Below, in pieces: positions 17,146 to 26,361 of a DNA stretch of 64,000 nucleotides; the stretch's first letter is position 1, and every line of letters begins with the position of its first letter. Under the pieces are notes generated by a model. That model did not search any database, was not told the origin of the DNA, and saw only the letters and a list, made by a program, of their open reading frames with translations. This DNA comes from Paraburkholderia phytofirmans OLGA172 (GTDB lineage: Bacteria > Pseudomonadota > Gammaproteobacteria > Burkholderiales > Burkholderiaceae). The stretch lies in contig NZ_CP014579.1 in assembly GCF_001634365.1 (NCBI RefSeq), forward strand, positions 2,728,001 through 2,792,000, given 5' to 3'. A program made the translations under genes and the position numbers.

Positions 17146-19050
17146 TCAGGCGGCCGCCGGCTCGTGGACGATCTTCAGCGCGCTCTTATGCTCCTTGACC
17201 AGCCGGTAAACGGTTTCACCAGGAACGGTCTCCCGCTCGAGCAGTTCGTCGGCAATGGCGCGCAGTACGGGCTCATAGGCGTGCAGCAGCCCATAACACA
17301 ACTCGTTCAATTCCTTGAGCAGCACGTTGGCGTGTTCGATGGCACCTTTCATTTGCAGGCCCGCGTACTGCGACGGCAGCGCCGCCAGGCTGAACAGATC
17401 GCCGTCGCGGTTGAAGCCGAACTTCGACACCATGTCGAGGCTGATGCGCGATGCTTCCTGCAGATCCGACGCAGCGCCGCTAGAAGCTTCGGAGAACGTG
17501 AGAATTTCGGCGTTGCGTCCGCCGAGCAAGACCTGAATTTCGTTGCGGATTTCAGTTTCACGGTACAGGTGCTTGTCCTGCGCCTTCGTGATGAGCGCGA
17601 CACCCAATGCGCCGCCACGCGGCAAGATCGTGACCTCTTCCAGCACGCCGGTGCCGAGCAGCGCGGCAACGAGACCGTGCCCTGCTTCGTGCACTGCGAT
17701 ACGCGTGCGTTCGTCCTCGCTCAGTGCCCGTTCCGCGCCGCTTACGTCGCCGATGCGCGCAATCTTGATCGCCTCCATGAAATGCTTCGAAGCGATTTCC
17801 GTTTCGCCGGCCTTGCGCGCGACCAGCCCCGCCTGATTCACGACCATCGCGACGGTAGCGGGAGAAAGGCCCGTGGTCAGGCGAGCGAGCTGGTCGTAGT
17901 CGATGTCGGCGGCCTTCGACTTCAGCTTCTCCGCATAGAAGCGGAAAATTTTTGCGCGGTCTTCGCGGTCGGGCAAACGGACCTGCACCGTGCGGTCGAA
18001 CCGGCCCGGACGGCGCAACGCCTCATCGAGATTGTCGGGATGGTTGGTCGCCGCAACGATGATGACGCCTTCGTTGGAAGCAAAGCCATCCATTTCCGCC
18101 AGCAGCTGGTTGATGATCCGGTTGCTCTCGGCTTCGACGGGACCGCCGCCGGTATCCGTACGCTTGGCGAGGCCGTCGGCTTCGTCGATGAAGATGACCG
18201 TGGGGGCATTCTTGCGCGCGAGTTCGAACAGATGTTTGACCTTCTGGATGCCGACGCCGTAGTACTTCGCACTGAAATAGCTGCCCGTGATCGAAATGAA
18301 GTTCGCGCCGCATTCGCCGGCGAGCGCCTGCGCAAGCCGCGTCTTACCGACGCCCGGGCCGCCGACCATCAGAATGCCGCACGGCGCGCGCACGCCCATC
18401 GACGTGAATTGCTTCGGATCGGACAGGTAGCCGCGGATGTCCGCCAGCGCCGCCTTGGCTTCACCCGCGCCGATCACGTCGTCGAAACGCAGCCTGGGTG
18501 CACGGCTGAGAAGCGACGCGCCGCCCCTCATCTCGCGGCGCATGAACCACGCCATGCCGCCGATCAACAGCAGCGGCAGCAGCAGGCCGATTGCATCGCG
18601 CACCTGGTTGAACACCGGAACCCAGCGCGATGCGCCGGTCCGGATATCGGCGTCGGGCAGCCACACGAGCTGATAGGACGCGGCCTCGCCGGCTTTGGGC
18701 TCGCCAAGCAGCAGTGCGTGCGAGAACGTTGCGTTATGGTCGGTGACGAAGTATTTCGCGCCCTCGCGCGTCGACACCAGAATCGCGTTGGGGCTCACGC
18801 CGATCGCGGCCACGTTGGCGCTGTGAATGTCACGCAACATTTGCGACGCATCTTGCTCGTCGCGCGTCCACGCCGAGGGATCGTGGCGCATCTGGCTCGC
18901 GATGCCGGTAAGCGCCGGCGTGGCCTGCCCGTCGCGCTGCTGGTAAATCCAGACGCTCAACGCAAGCAACACCGCGATGAGTACAGCACCAGCTCCCATG
19001 GCGATCTTGCGCACGCGTCTTTTCCCAAGCGAGTTCTTTCCCGGCTTCAT
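17146..19050 (-). CDS. FtsH-like AAA+ zinc metalloprotease (paralogue)
   Basis: A 634-residue membrane-anchored ATP-dependent protease. Order of parts: N-terminal transmembrane helix (about 17-35), a periplasmic domain, a second helix (about 152-170), the AAA+ module with Walker A GGPGVGKT (230-237), Walker B VIFIDEAD (285-292) and the RRPGRFDR second region of homology, then an M41 protease domain with HEAGH (454-458) and a downstream Asp ligand in GAASDL. The pore loop reads YFSAKYYGVG instead of the usual FVGVG pattern, and Walker A starts GGPG rather than GPPG. It stands alone, away from the rrmJ/folP context of housekeeping ftsH, so it is probably a specialised second copy. Confidence 0.88.
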   Translation of the reverse strand: MKPGKNSLGKRRVRKIAMGAGAVLIAVLLALSVWIYQQRDGQATPALTGIASQMRHDPSAWTRDEQDASQMLRDIHSANVAAIGVSPNAILVSTREGAKYFVTDHNATFSHALLLGEPKAGEAASYQLVWLPDADIRTGASRWVPVFNQVRDAIGLLLPLLLIGGMAWFMRREMRGGASLLSRAPRLRFDDVIGAGEAKAALADIRGYLSDPKQFTSMGVRAPCGILMVGGPGVGKTRLAQALAGECGANFISITGSYFSAKYYGVGIQKVKHLFELARKNAPTVIFIDEADGLAKRTDTGGGPVEAESNRIINQLLAEMDGFASNEGVIIVAATNHPDNLDEALRRPGRFDRTVQVRLPDREDRAKIFRFYAEKLKSKAADIDYDQLARLTTGLSPATVAMVVNQAGLVARKAGETEIASKHFMEAIKIARIGDVSGAERALSEDERTRIAVHEAGHGLVAALLGTGVLEEVTILPRGGALGVALITKAQDKHLYRETEIRNEIQVLLGGRNAEILTFSEASSGAASDLQEASRISLDMVSKFGFNRDGDLFSLAALPSQYAGLQMKGAIEHANVLLKELNELCYGLLHAYEPVLRAIADELLERETVPGETVYRLVKEHKSALKIVHEPAAA

Positions 19051-19831
19051 AAGTCACTTCCAAAAACAGGCCAGGGCTGGCCTTCAATACTGGTCAAAAT
19101 CAGGTGGTAGAGGCTGGCGAGAGGGAATCTGCTGACGCGACAGCGCGCATGGCGGAAAGAAGGACATTCGACTCCATGTCCCTTTTAGCAGCTCGCACGC
19201 CGGTCAGTATGCCGGGTGGCCACTTTTTCCATATTGCAGAAAAGACCGGTTTCTACCGTCTATCCGGCGATTTATATCGTCGAATTTGGGGGAGCGATCG
19301 GCGCCTTGAAAGCGACGACCCGCTGCACCGGCGCACAGTTTATCAGCGCTATATTCACTGCGTATTCTGTATACGTGAAAGTACCCGCGCCCTATTAAAA
19401 AGCGGTCAGAATTACAGCAAATAGCGAAAAAATCGTGGAATGAACTAAACGTTCGATAGGCAAGGCGCCTAACGTTCGAGCAGCTGAGCGGCGGGCCTCT
19501 TTGGGCCCGTCCGCATCTCGCCGCACTCTCAGGTTCTTCTTTTTTATTGCCGGTACCTTGTGGCACCGGTCTGCTCTCCCGCAACTACCCCCGATTCCCG
19601 CAACCTTTCCCTCGACAGAGTCAGACTCAGGCGGCTGTACGCCGCCCCGGCTTCATCTGCGCTTCACTCCCGAGCTGGTCGAGAAGCGATCTGCATCTAA
19701 TCATCCGACGATACCGCAGGTTTTCTGATTGGCTTTACCATCCGTCTCAATTTTGGACGACGGCGTGTTAAATACCTGGTTACCATCGGTACTTCACCAG
19801 AACCGCATCCTCCATTCGCAGCAACCGATCC
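19051..19831. other. 780-bp intergenic region
   Basis: Lies between the divergent FtsH-like and AraC-family genes and should hold both promoters. A GC-rich hairpin (CGGGCC...GGGCCCG) is present near 19493-19511. Several short open frames cross it but none looks like a protein. Confidence 0.4.
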
Positions 19832-20938
19832 ATGAATCAGCGCACCTTGCCGCCATCCCTGGCCGCTGCAGCCCCAGCCGAACCGCGCTCCGCCATTTCC
19901 ACGAGCCGCTTCAGCACGCATGCGCTCGCAGCCGAGGAACAATTTCTGGCCTGGCGCCAGCGCGTGGGCCATGTGGTCGACACGCCGCCGTCGAAGGAAC
20001 AGATCGGCAGGGGCTTTCGCGGTGAAATCGATTTTTATGCAGTCGGCGGCATGGTGTTTACGGACTGCAGCACGCAAGCGCTGCGGCTGGAACGGTCGGT
20101 CGCGCGCGTCTCCACAGACTCGCGGCGCGATTACGCCTTTCACCTGTTCGTGGAAGGCGAAATCGGCCATGTGACGGGCATGCGCAAGAAACGCAGCGCG
20201 CCGGACTCGGTGCAGGGCATCGTCGCGTTCGACCTGAACCAGCCGTTTCGGGCCGAACGGCCCGAATGCCGGCTTCTGAGCCTGTTCGTACCGTCCGCGA
20301 TCGTGGACGAGGAACTGGGCGACGGCGCGGCGATTCACGGCCGGATTGTCCAGCAGGGTTCGCCGCTGACCGGCCTCGTGCTGGACCACCTCGCGGCAGT
20401 CGCCCGGGAAATCCCCACGCTCGACCCGGCCGCCGCGGCGGAGGCACTCCATGCCGGCGCCCAACTGCTGGTCGCAGCCTTCCGCAAGGAGGCGCGCCTG
20501 ACCGGAGCGAGCCGGGCGGCGCTGCAGGCTGCCGTGATGGGACAGGTGCGGCGCTACGTCGAAGCCAACCTGCACCAGGACGACCTCACGCCGACCAGCG
20601 TGGTTCAGGCGTTACAGCTGAAACGCGCCACCATCTATCGCTGGTTCGAGCACGACGGCGGGCTCGGCGCCTACATCCGCAATCGCCGGTTGCGGGAAGC
20701 AGCGGACGAACTGGTCCGTTTTCCGCATCTTCAGGTGACGGAAATCGCTTACGGACTCGGTTTCCGAAGCGCGTCCGATTTCACCCGCGCATTTCGCCGT
20801 GCCTTCGACATGAGCCCGCAGGATATGCGGGCGCACGCGCTGGACCTGCAGCACCGCAGCGCGGAGGAGCTTACGCAGGCGGTTGCGAAGCGCCGGCAAG
20901 GCGCGCATCCGGCGAACAGCACCACGCCGAAGCTGTAA
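19832..20938 (+). CDS. AraC-family transcriptional regulator
   Basis: A 368-residue regulator with an N-terminal AraC-binding-like cupin region (about 40-230) and a C-terminal AraC helix-turn-helix pair (about 245-345: ALQLKRATIYRWFEHDGG and VTEIAYGLGFRSASDFTRAF, then FDMSPQDMR). Such NitR/FeaR-type regulators usually control a neighbouring catabolic operon. The last 13 or so codons lie antisense to the relic of an MFS transporter gene, and the tail after the DNA-binding domain (QAVAKRRQGAHPANSTTPKL) has no family counterpart, so the original stop was probably lost and the frame reads into the relic. Confidence 0.82.
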   Translation: MNQRTLPPSLAAAAPAEPRSAISTSRFSTHALAAEEQFLAWRQRVGHVVDTPPSKEQIGRGFRGEIDFYAVGGMVFTDCSTQALRLERSVARVSTDSRRDYAFHLFVEGEIGHVTGMRKKRSAPDSVQGIVAFDLNQPFRAERPECRLLSLFVPSAIVDEELGDGAAIHGRIVQQGSPLTGLVLDHLAAVAREIPTLDPAAAAEALHAGAQLLVAAFRKEARLTGASRAALQAAVMGQVRRYVEANLHQDDLTPTSVVQALQLKRATIYRWFEHDGGLGAYIRNRRLREAADELVRFPHLQVTEIAYGLGFRSASDFTRAFRRAFDMSPQDMRAHALDLQHRSAEELTQAVAKRRQGAHPANSTTPKL

Positions 20939-21084
20939 ATCACCGCAAGTCCGGCCGCGCGCCGAGTTGCCGGAAACGCTTCCATGATCAGCACGGAACT
21001 CGGGCCGGCGCTGTTGACCGCAAGCGCCACGTACGACGTGATGATGACGAGCGCGGCGACATCGCCCACGCTCGAACGCGGGAA
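20899..21084 (-). pseudogene. relic of an MFS transporter gene
   Basis: Minus-strand translation over this span gives a segment with ALVIITSYVALAVNSAGP, then EAFPATRRAAGLAVIYSFG and VVLFAGCAP. That is the arrangement found in helices 9-10 of ProP/KgtP-type major facilitator proteins (the FP-T-R-R-G loop followed by a glycine-rich helix). Nothing of the rest of the transporter is in the flanks, so this is a short remnant. It overlaps the last codons of the AraC-family gene on the opposite strand. Confidence 0.5.
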
Positions 21085-21215
21085 AACGTCGGACCGCGCT
21101 GCTACACTTGCGCACTGCCCACTTCCCAAAGAATCCTCGTCGCCCGGCATCGTGCTGATCGCAATCTGCGTGAGCGTCGTGCGGCACTTTCTTCGGCTGA
21201 CACACTCCGCACGCC

Positions 21216-21839
21216 ATGCTTCGATTCGAGAACCTCAGCAAGCGCTATAGCGAACACATCATCTTTCAAGGACTGCACTACGACACGGCTGCAGGATGCG
21301 TGGCGCTCAACGATGAATCGGGCAGCGGCAAGTCGACGCTGCTTGGCATCCTCGCCGGCACGATCGGCCCCGACGCCGGCGAAGTGTGGCTGGGCGGCCA
21401 TTCGTTGCGCACCGCGCCGCATGAGGCGAAATCCGTGCTCACGCATGTGCCGGAAGACTGCATGACGTATCCGGACCAGACCGGTCGCGCGTATCTGGAG
21501 CGCGTGGCGTCGGAAAGAAAGACAGCGGTCGACAGCCATGCGCTCGAGCTGGCCCATCGCTTGGGACTCGAACCGCATTTCGACAAGCGCTTCGAGCAGA
21601 TGTCGTTTGGCACGCGCAAGAAGTTCTTCCTGAGCGCGGCCGTACTCGGCGAGACGAAAGTCGTGATCGCGGATGAACCGGCCGGCGGACTCGACGCCTC
21701 GGCGCGCGGAGTTCTGGTCGAGCTGTTTAAAACGCTGGCCGAAACCCGCACGGTCTTTTTCTCGAGCTACGACCCGGCTTTTACGCAAGCATGCGAGGCG
21801 AAAACCATCGCTTTTGCGGACCTGGGTATGCGCGGCTAG
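21216..21839 (+). CDS. orphan ABC-type ATP-binding protein, degenerate
   Basis: A 207-residue single ABC ATPase domain. Walker A reads ESGSGKSTLL with the usual leading Gly-x-Asn/Ser replaced by Asp-Glu, and the signature LSGGQ is replaced by MSFGTRKK, while Walker B (VVIADEPAGGLDA) is intact. No permease or binding-protein gene adjoins it. The closest general type is the small CcmA-like exporter ATPases. It may work with a permease encoded elsewhere, or be a decaying copy; the reading frame itself is undamaged. Confidence 0.7.
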   Translation: MLRFENLSKRYSEHIIFQGLHYDTAAGCVALNDESGSGKSTLLGILAGTIGPDAGEVWLGGHSLRTAPHEAKSVLTHVPEDCMTYPDQTGRAYLERVASERKTAVDSHALELAHRLGLEPHFDKRFEQMSFGTRKKFFLSAAVLGETKVVIADEPAGGLDASARGVLVELFKTLAETRTVFFSSYDPAFTQACEAKTIAFADLGMRG

Positions 21840-21992
21840 AAGGTTCCGCGCGTCGCGGTCTTGTGCAAGGCACGATCTGTCGATTTTCGCGACTTGCGAT
21901 GTGGTTGCGCAATCGCACGCCGCTGGAAATCCAGACGCGCCTGCACCAGCATGGCAAACAGATGGTGCCGCTGCCGATGAACGTTGGCTAAA

Positions 21993-22409
21993 TCAGTGAA
22001 CCATCGTCACCGGGGTCACCGTGCGCCTTGAGAGCGACGCGAACATGGCCAGCCTGCGGAAAAAGCCCATATGGCTGGCATCGATCACCATCACGTCGGG
22101 CTGGGTGGTCGCAGCGTAGTCGGCGATCGCTTTCGTACGGTGGCCGAAGACCCGCTTCCAGCGATACGGCACGCCGGCTTCTTCGAGAATGGTGCGGACG
22201 TCGATCAAGGCCTTCAGCATGGCCTGCTTTTCCCGGCGCACCAATGCACTTCGACTGTGGAAGGCTGCCGCGCGCCCCTGATCGACAGGCTCGAGTACTT
22301 CCAGCAGTTCGACTTCGGTTACGCCGCGCTCCAGAAACATGAACGCCGCGTAGCGCGCGGCTTCTATCGCGCCGCCCTGGTCGAGAACAGGGATCAGCAT
22401 GCGTATCAT
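21993..22409 (-). CDS. universal stress protein (UspA family)
   Basis: A 138-residue cytoplasmic stress protein. The ATG at 22409 has AGGAG seven bases upstream and gives MIRMLIPVLDQGGAIEAAR; the open frame extends further without family sequence. The UspA fold is visible: strand-1 MLIPVLD, the PDVMVIDAS segment and a C-terminal TVTPVTMVH strand. The ATP-binding G-2x-G-9x-G(S/T) motif is not obvious (HMGFFRRLAMF instead), so it may be a non-ATP-binding member. It follows kdpE; Usp proteins and Kdp are often linked because KdpD carries a Usp domain. Confidence 0.82.
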   Translation of the reverse strand: MIRMLIPVLDQGGAIEAARYAAFMFLERGVTEVELLEVLEPVDQGRAAAFHSRSALVRREKQAMLKALIDVRTILEEAGVPYRWKRVFGHRTKAIADYAATTQPDVMVIDASHMGFFRRLAMFASLSRRTVTPVTMVH

Positions 22410-22788
22410 CGAGAACTCCTGGCGGGTAACTGATACTTTGAGCTTAGCCAATGCGCCGTTAACGTGGCGTAAAAAGCCGGCTGTATTGTCTGGCAGCGTA
22501 CGAGCGAATTCCACAGCGGCGCAAAGCAGCCTCACGTTGCCTGTATCGCTGCGGGATTCAGCTCGATATGCAAAATCACCAGCCACCGCTTCGGACAATC
22601 CTCGGCAATCTGCAGCTCCTGCTTGCGCTCGCCGACCGTCTTCACGAACCCCTTCTCACGCGCGAAACCGAACGCGCGCCGCGCATCGGATTGCAGCCAC
22701 AGCGTTAGCAGCCCGCATGTCACACAACGGACAACGCCATAAAGGCCGAGAAACGATTGCCGCCGGCGATATAAAAATCTTGTGAAAT
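22410..22788. other. intergenic region between kdpE and the universal stress gene
   Basis: No gene is convincingly supported. One minus-strand frame (about 22532-22760) reads ARRAFGFAREKGFVKTVGER and might be a small protein, but it has no clear start. The universal stress gene promoter must lie near 22430-22480. Confidence 0.35.
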
Positions 22789-23487
22789 TCACCGCACGCC
22801 AACCAGCCTGTAGCCCACCCCCGCTTCGGTGACGATGTGTTCCGGATGCGCCGGATCGCGTTCGAGCTTGTGGCGCAGATGCCCCATGTAGATTCGCAGG
22901 TAGTGGTGGTTGTCGGTTTGCAAGGGACCCCATACCTCGCCGAGCAGCTGCTCATGCGTCAATACGCGCCCGGGATGGCGCACCAGCGCGGAGAGAAGGC
23001 GATATTCGGTGGGGCTGAGATGGACGGTCCGGCTGCCGCGCACGACCCTCCGCTCGCCGAGATCGATCGTGACGAGGCCGAACCGAACCTGAGGCACACC
23101 AACCCTGTCGCCGTTGACCTGTCTGCGCAAATGCGCGCGGATCCGCGCGCTGAGCTCCGGCAAGCCGAATGGTTTGGTGAGGTAATCGTCGGCGCCGGCA
23201 TCGAGCGCGGCAACCTTGTCTTCCTCGCGGCTGCGCGCCGACAGGACGATCACCGGCATCGCGGACCAGCCGCGCAACTCACGGATCACCTCGATGCCGT
23301 CCATGTCCGGCAAACTCAGATCGACAATGACGAGATCCGCCAGCCGCGTGGCAGCCTGCGCCAGGCCTTGTGCGCCGGTCTGCGCATCGAAGACACTCAT
23401 GCCGGCCGCTTCGAGGCTCGTGCGAATGAAGCGGCGGATGGCTTTGTCAGCGTCGATCACAACGATTGTTACGGTGGGATCGCTCAT
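22789..23487 (-). CDS. kdpE: KdpE, response regulator of the Kdp potassium system
   Basis: A 232-residue OmpR-family response regulator; the start MSDPTVTIVVIDADK at 23487 is chosen because the upstream in-frame codons have no family match. The receiver domain has phospho-acceptor Asp56 in VIVDLSLPD, with Thr/Ser and Lys partners (VLSARSREED, LTKPFG), followed by a winged-helix DNA-binding domain (LTHEQLLGEVWG...VTEAGVGYRLV). It normally activates kdp transcription when phosphorylated by KdpD. Here it directly follows kdpC with only about 120 bases between, where kdpD should be; its kinase must be encoded elsewhere, or be missing. Confidence 0.92.
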   Translation of the reverse strand: MSDPTVTIVVIDADKAIRRFIRTSLEAAGMSVFDAQTGAQGLAQAATRLADLVIVDLSLPDMDGIEVIRELRGWSAMPVIVLSARSREEDKVAALDAGADDYLTKPFGLPELSARIRAHLRRQVNGDRVGVPQVRFGLVTIDLGERRVVRGSRTVHLSPTEYRLLSALVRHPGRVLTHEQLLGEVWGPLQTDNHHYLRIYMGHLRHKLERDPAHPEHIVTEAGVGYRLVGVR

Positions 23488-23608
23488 GAATGTGCCACGT
23501 CGGCAGCCCCCCTGAGGTCGCGGCCAACTTCCAGGCGGAGTCTCCATAGATTATTGGACAGGCGCGCTTCATGCGCGCCGGCAAAACAACGGCAGTAAAG
23601 CAACGGAC

Positions 23609-24190
23609 TCAATGCATCGGCTTGAGATCGTCCAACGCCAGGTTGAGCTTCAGCACGTTCACGCGTGCCTCGCCGAAAACGCCGAACTGCCGCCCCGACG
23701 TATTGCGCGCAACAAGATCGTTCACCTGTTCGACCGGCAGGCCGCGGGCCTTCGCCACCCGCTCCGCCTGATAAGCGGCAGCCGCAGGACTGATCTCCGG
23801 ATCGAGCCCGCTGCCCGACGACGTCACCAGATCCACCGGCACCGGCTGCGACATGTCGTTACCCGCTGCCTTCAAGGCATCGAGACGGCCTTTGATTTCA
23901 TCGGCGAGCGCGGGGTTGGTCGGGCCGAGGTTCGAACCACCCGAGTTCTGCGCGTTGTAGGGCTGGGGCGTGGTGGCCGACAGGCGTCCCCAGAAATAGT
24001 ACGGCGCGTCGAACTGCTGGCCGATCAGCGCGGAGCCGGCGGCGTTGCCGTTGCGCTCGAGGAGGCTGCCGTTCGCTTGCGCCGCGAAGGCCGCATGACC
24101 GATTGCGGTCACAACGATCGGATAGATCACCCCGGTGATCACGGTCATCAGGATGAACAGGACGAGTACCGGGCGAAGCAGCGTTTTCAT
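23609..24190 (-). CDS. kdpC: KdpC, potassium-transporting ATPase subunit C
   Basis: A 193-residue subunit anchored by one N-terminal transmembrane helix ([20 protein letters not shown]). The ATG at 24190 matches the usual KdpC start; a GTG four codons earlier is possible. Conserved blocks include [39 protein letters not shown] and [15 protein letters not shown]. It stabilises the KdpA-KdpB complex. A GC-rich hairpin (GGCGCGC/GCGCGCC, 23562-23580) follows the gene. Confidence 0.95.
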   Translation of the reverse strand: MKTLLRPVLVLFILMTVITGVIYPIVVTAIGHAAFAAQANGSLLERNGNAAGSALIGQQFDAPYYFWGRLSATTPQPYNAQNSGGSNLGPTNPALADEIKGRLDALKAAGNDMSQPVPVDLVTSSGSGLDPEISPAAAAYQAERVAKARGLPVEQVNDLVARNTSGRQFGVFGEARVNVLKLNLALDDLKPMH

Positions 24191-24212
24191 GATGTTCACC
24201 ACTCTATTGTGG

Positions 24213-26348
24213 TCAGACCCAGCCGAACACGTTCAGCACCATATCGATCAGCTTGATGAACGGGAACGGCAGCAGAATGCCGCCCAGCCCGTAGACCAGC
24301 AGATTGCGGCGCAACAGCGACGCCGCGCCGAGCGGCCGGTACCTCACTCCCTTGAGGGCAAGCGGGATCAGCGCCACGATAATCAGCGCATTGAAAATCA
24401 CCGCCGACAGAATGGCCGACGACGGCGAGCTTAGATGCATCACGTCGAGCACCCGCAGTTGCGGATAGGTCGTCGCGAAAGCCGCCGGGATGATCGCGAA
24501 GTATTTGGCGACGTCGTTGGCGATCGAGAAGGTGGTGAGCGAGCCGCGCGTCATCAGCATCTGCTTGCCGATCTCGACGATCTCGATCAGCTTGGTCGGA
24601 TTCGAATCGAGGTCGACCATGTTGCCGGCTTCTTTCGCTGCCTGCGTGCCGGTGTTCATCGCCACCGCGACGTCCGCTTGCGCGAGCGCCGGCGCGTCGT
24701 TGGTGCCGTCGCCGGTCATCGCCACGAGCCGCCCTTCGGCCTGGTGCGTGCGGATCGTGGCGAGCTTCGCTTCCGGCGTGGCTTCGGCGAGGAAATCGTC
24801 GACGCCTGCTTCGGCAGCGATCGCGGCTGCCGTCAGGCGGTTGTCGCCCGTCACCATGATGGTCTTGATGCCCATCTTGCGCAGTTCGGCAAAACGCTCC
24901 TTGATACCGCCCTTGACGATGTCCTTCAGCTCGATCACGCCCATGCAGCGTGCGCCGCTCTCGCCGCGGACGTGCTGCGCGACGACCAGCGGTGTGCTGC
25001 CGCGACGTGCGATTTCCGTGACCGCAACCGTGAGCTCCGCGGGGAAACTGCCACCGTGCTCCTCAACATAGTGCTTGATCGCATCGGATGCGCCCTTGCG
25101 AATCTCACGGTCGGGTAGATCGACACCACTCATGCGCGACTGTGCGCTAAAAGCGAGGAAAACTGCCTGCAACGCATGCATGTCGCGTTCGCGGATGTTG
25201 AAGCGCTGCTTCGCGAGTATGACGATGCTGCGCCCTTCCGGGGTTTCGTCCGCAAGTGAGGACAACTGCGCGGCGTCGGCGAGCTGTTCCTCCGTGACGC
25301 CCGGCGCCGGCGTGAAAGCCGAAGCCTGGCGATTACCGAGCGTGATCGTGCCAGTCTTGTCGAGCAGCAACACGTCGACGTCACCTGCGGCTTCGACAGC
25401 ACGGCCCGAGGTGGCGATCACGTTCGCCTGCATCATCCGGCTCATGCCTGCTACGCCGATCGCCGACAGCAGGCCGCCGATGGTGGTCGGAATCAGGCAC
25501 ACCAGCAGCGCCACCAGTGCGGTAATCGTGACGACATGCCCTGCTTTCGCGGCTTCGACCGAAAACATCGAGAACGGCAGCAGCGTCGCGGTGGCGAACA
25601 GCAGCACGAGCGTCAACGCGACCAGCAGGATCGTCAACGCGATCTCGTTCGGCGTCTTTTGACGCTTCGCGCCCTCCACCATCGCGATCATCCGGTCGAG
25701 GAAGGCCTCGCCGGGATTCACACTGACCCGCACGACGATCCAGTCCGACAGCACACGCGTGCCGCCTGTCACCGACGAAAAATCGCCGCCCGACTCGCGG
25801 ATCACCGGCGCGGATTCCCCCGTGATCGCCGACTCGTCGACCGAGGCGACGCCTTCGATCACTTCGCCGTCCGCCGGAATCACGTCGCCGGTTTCGATCA
25901 GCACGACGTCGCCCTTGCGCAGATCGGTGGCCGTCGTCATAAGGATCGGCGACTTGGGATGCCCATCCTGCAGTTTCTTCGCCATCACGTTGTGCTTCGC
26001 GCTGCGCAGCGAAGCCGCTTGCGCCTTCGAGCGACCCTCGGCCAGCGCCTCCGCGAAGTTGGCGAACAGCACGGTAAACCACAGCCAGAGCGCGATCGCG
26101 AGAATGAAACCAGCGGGCGCTTCGGCCTGGCCCCCGAGCGCCGCGATCCACAGAACGGTCGTCAGAATGCTGCCGATGTACACGCAGAACATCACCGGGT
26201 TACGCAACTGATGGCGTGGCGCGAGCTTCCTGAACGAATCGACGAGCGCCGGCCGCGCAATCGCCGGGTCGAACATCGAACGCGCGGCGTTGCGTGCCTG
26301 ACCGATGTTGCCAGGCTGATGAACCGGCGGTTGGAGTTCGTTAGTCAT
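24213..26348 (-). CDS. kdpB: KdpB, potassium-transporting P-type ATPase catalytic subunit
   Basis: A 711-residue P-type ATPase that energises high-affinity potassium import. GAGAGG precedes the ATG. The phosphorylated Asp330 lies in [10 protein letters not shown]; the actuator motif TGES (177-180) and the hinge [20 protein letters not shown] are intact. The sequence [21 protein letters not shown] in the membrane domain is typical of KdpB. It is 13 bases downstream of kdpA and 22 upstream of kdpC in one operon. Confidence 0.97.
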   Translation of the reverse strand: MTNELQPPVHQPGNIGQARNAARSMFDPAIARPALVDSFRKLAPRHQLRNPVMFCVYIGSILTTVLWIAALGGQAEAPAGFILAIALWLWFTVLFANFAEALAEGRSKAQAASLRSAKHNVMAKKLQDGHPKSPILMTTATDLRKGDVVLIETGDVIPADGEVIEGVASVDESAITGESAPVIRESGGDFSSVTGGTRVLSDWIVVRVSVNPGEAFLDRMIAMVEGAKRQKTPNEIALTILLVALTLVLLFATATLLPFSMFSVEAAKAGHVVTITALVALLVCLIPTTIGGLLSAIGVAGMSRMMQANVIATSGRAVEAAGDVDVLLLDKTGTITLGNRQASAFTPAPGVTEEQLADAAQLSSLADETPEGRSIVILAKQRFNIRERDMHALQAVFLAFSAQSRMSGVDLPDREIRKGASDAIKHYVEEHGGSFPAELTVAVTEIARRGSTPLVVAQHVRGESGARCMGVIELKDIVKGGIKERFAELRKMGIKTIMVTGDNRLTAAAIAAEAGVDDFLAEATPEAKLATIRTHQAEGRLVAMTGDGTNDAPALAQADVAVAMNTGTQAAKEAGNMVDLDSNPTKLIEIVEIGKQMLMTRGSLTTFSIANDVAKYFAIIPAAFATTYPQLRVLDVMHLSSPSSAILSAVIFNALIIVALIPLALKGVRYRPLGAASLLRRNLLVYGLGGILLPFPFIKLIDMVLNVFGWV

Positions 26349-26361
26349 GCTGTCCTCTCAG

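Noticed and set aside
17080..19110. Plus-strand open frame of 676 codons
   Set aside because: Antisense to the FtsH-like gene, which has every catalytic motif; the opposite frame shows no protein character.
22532..22760. Small minus-strand gene after kdpE
   Set aside because: A protein-like stretch exists, but no start codon with a ribosome site was found and it has no recognised family.
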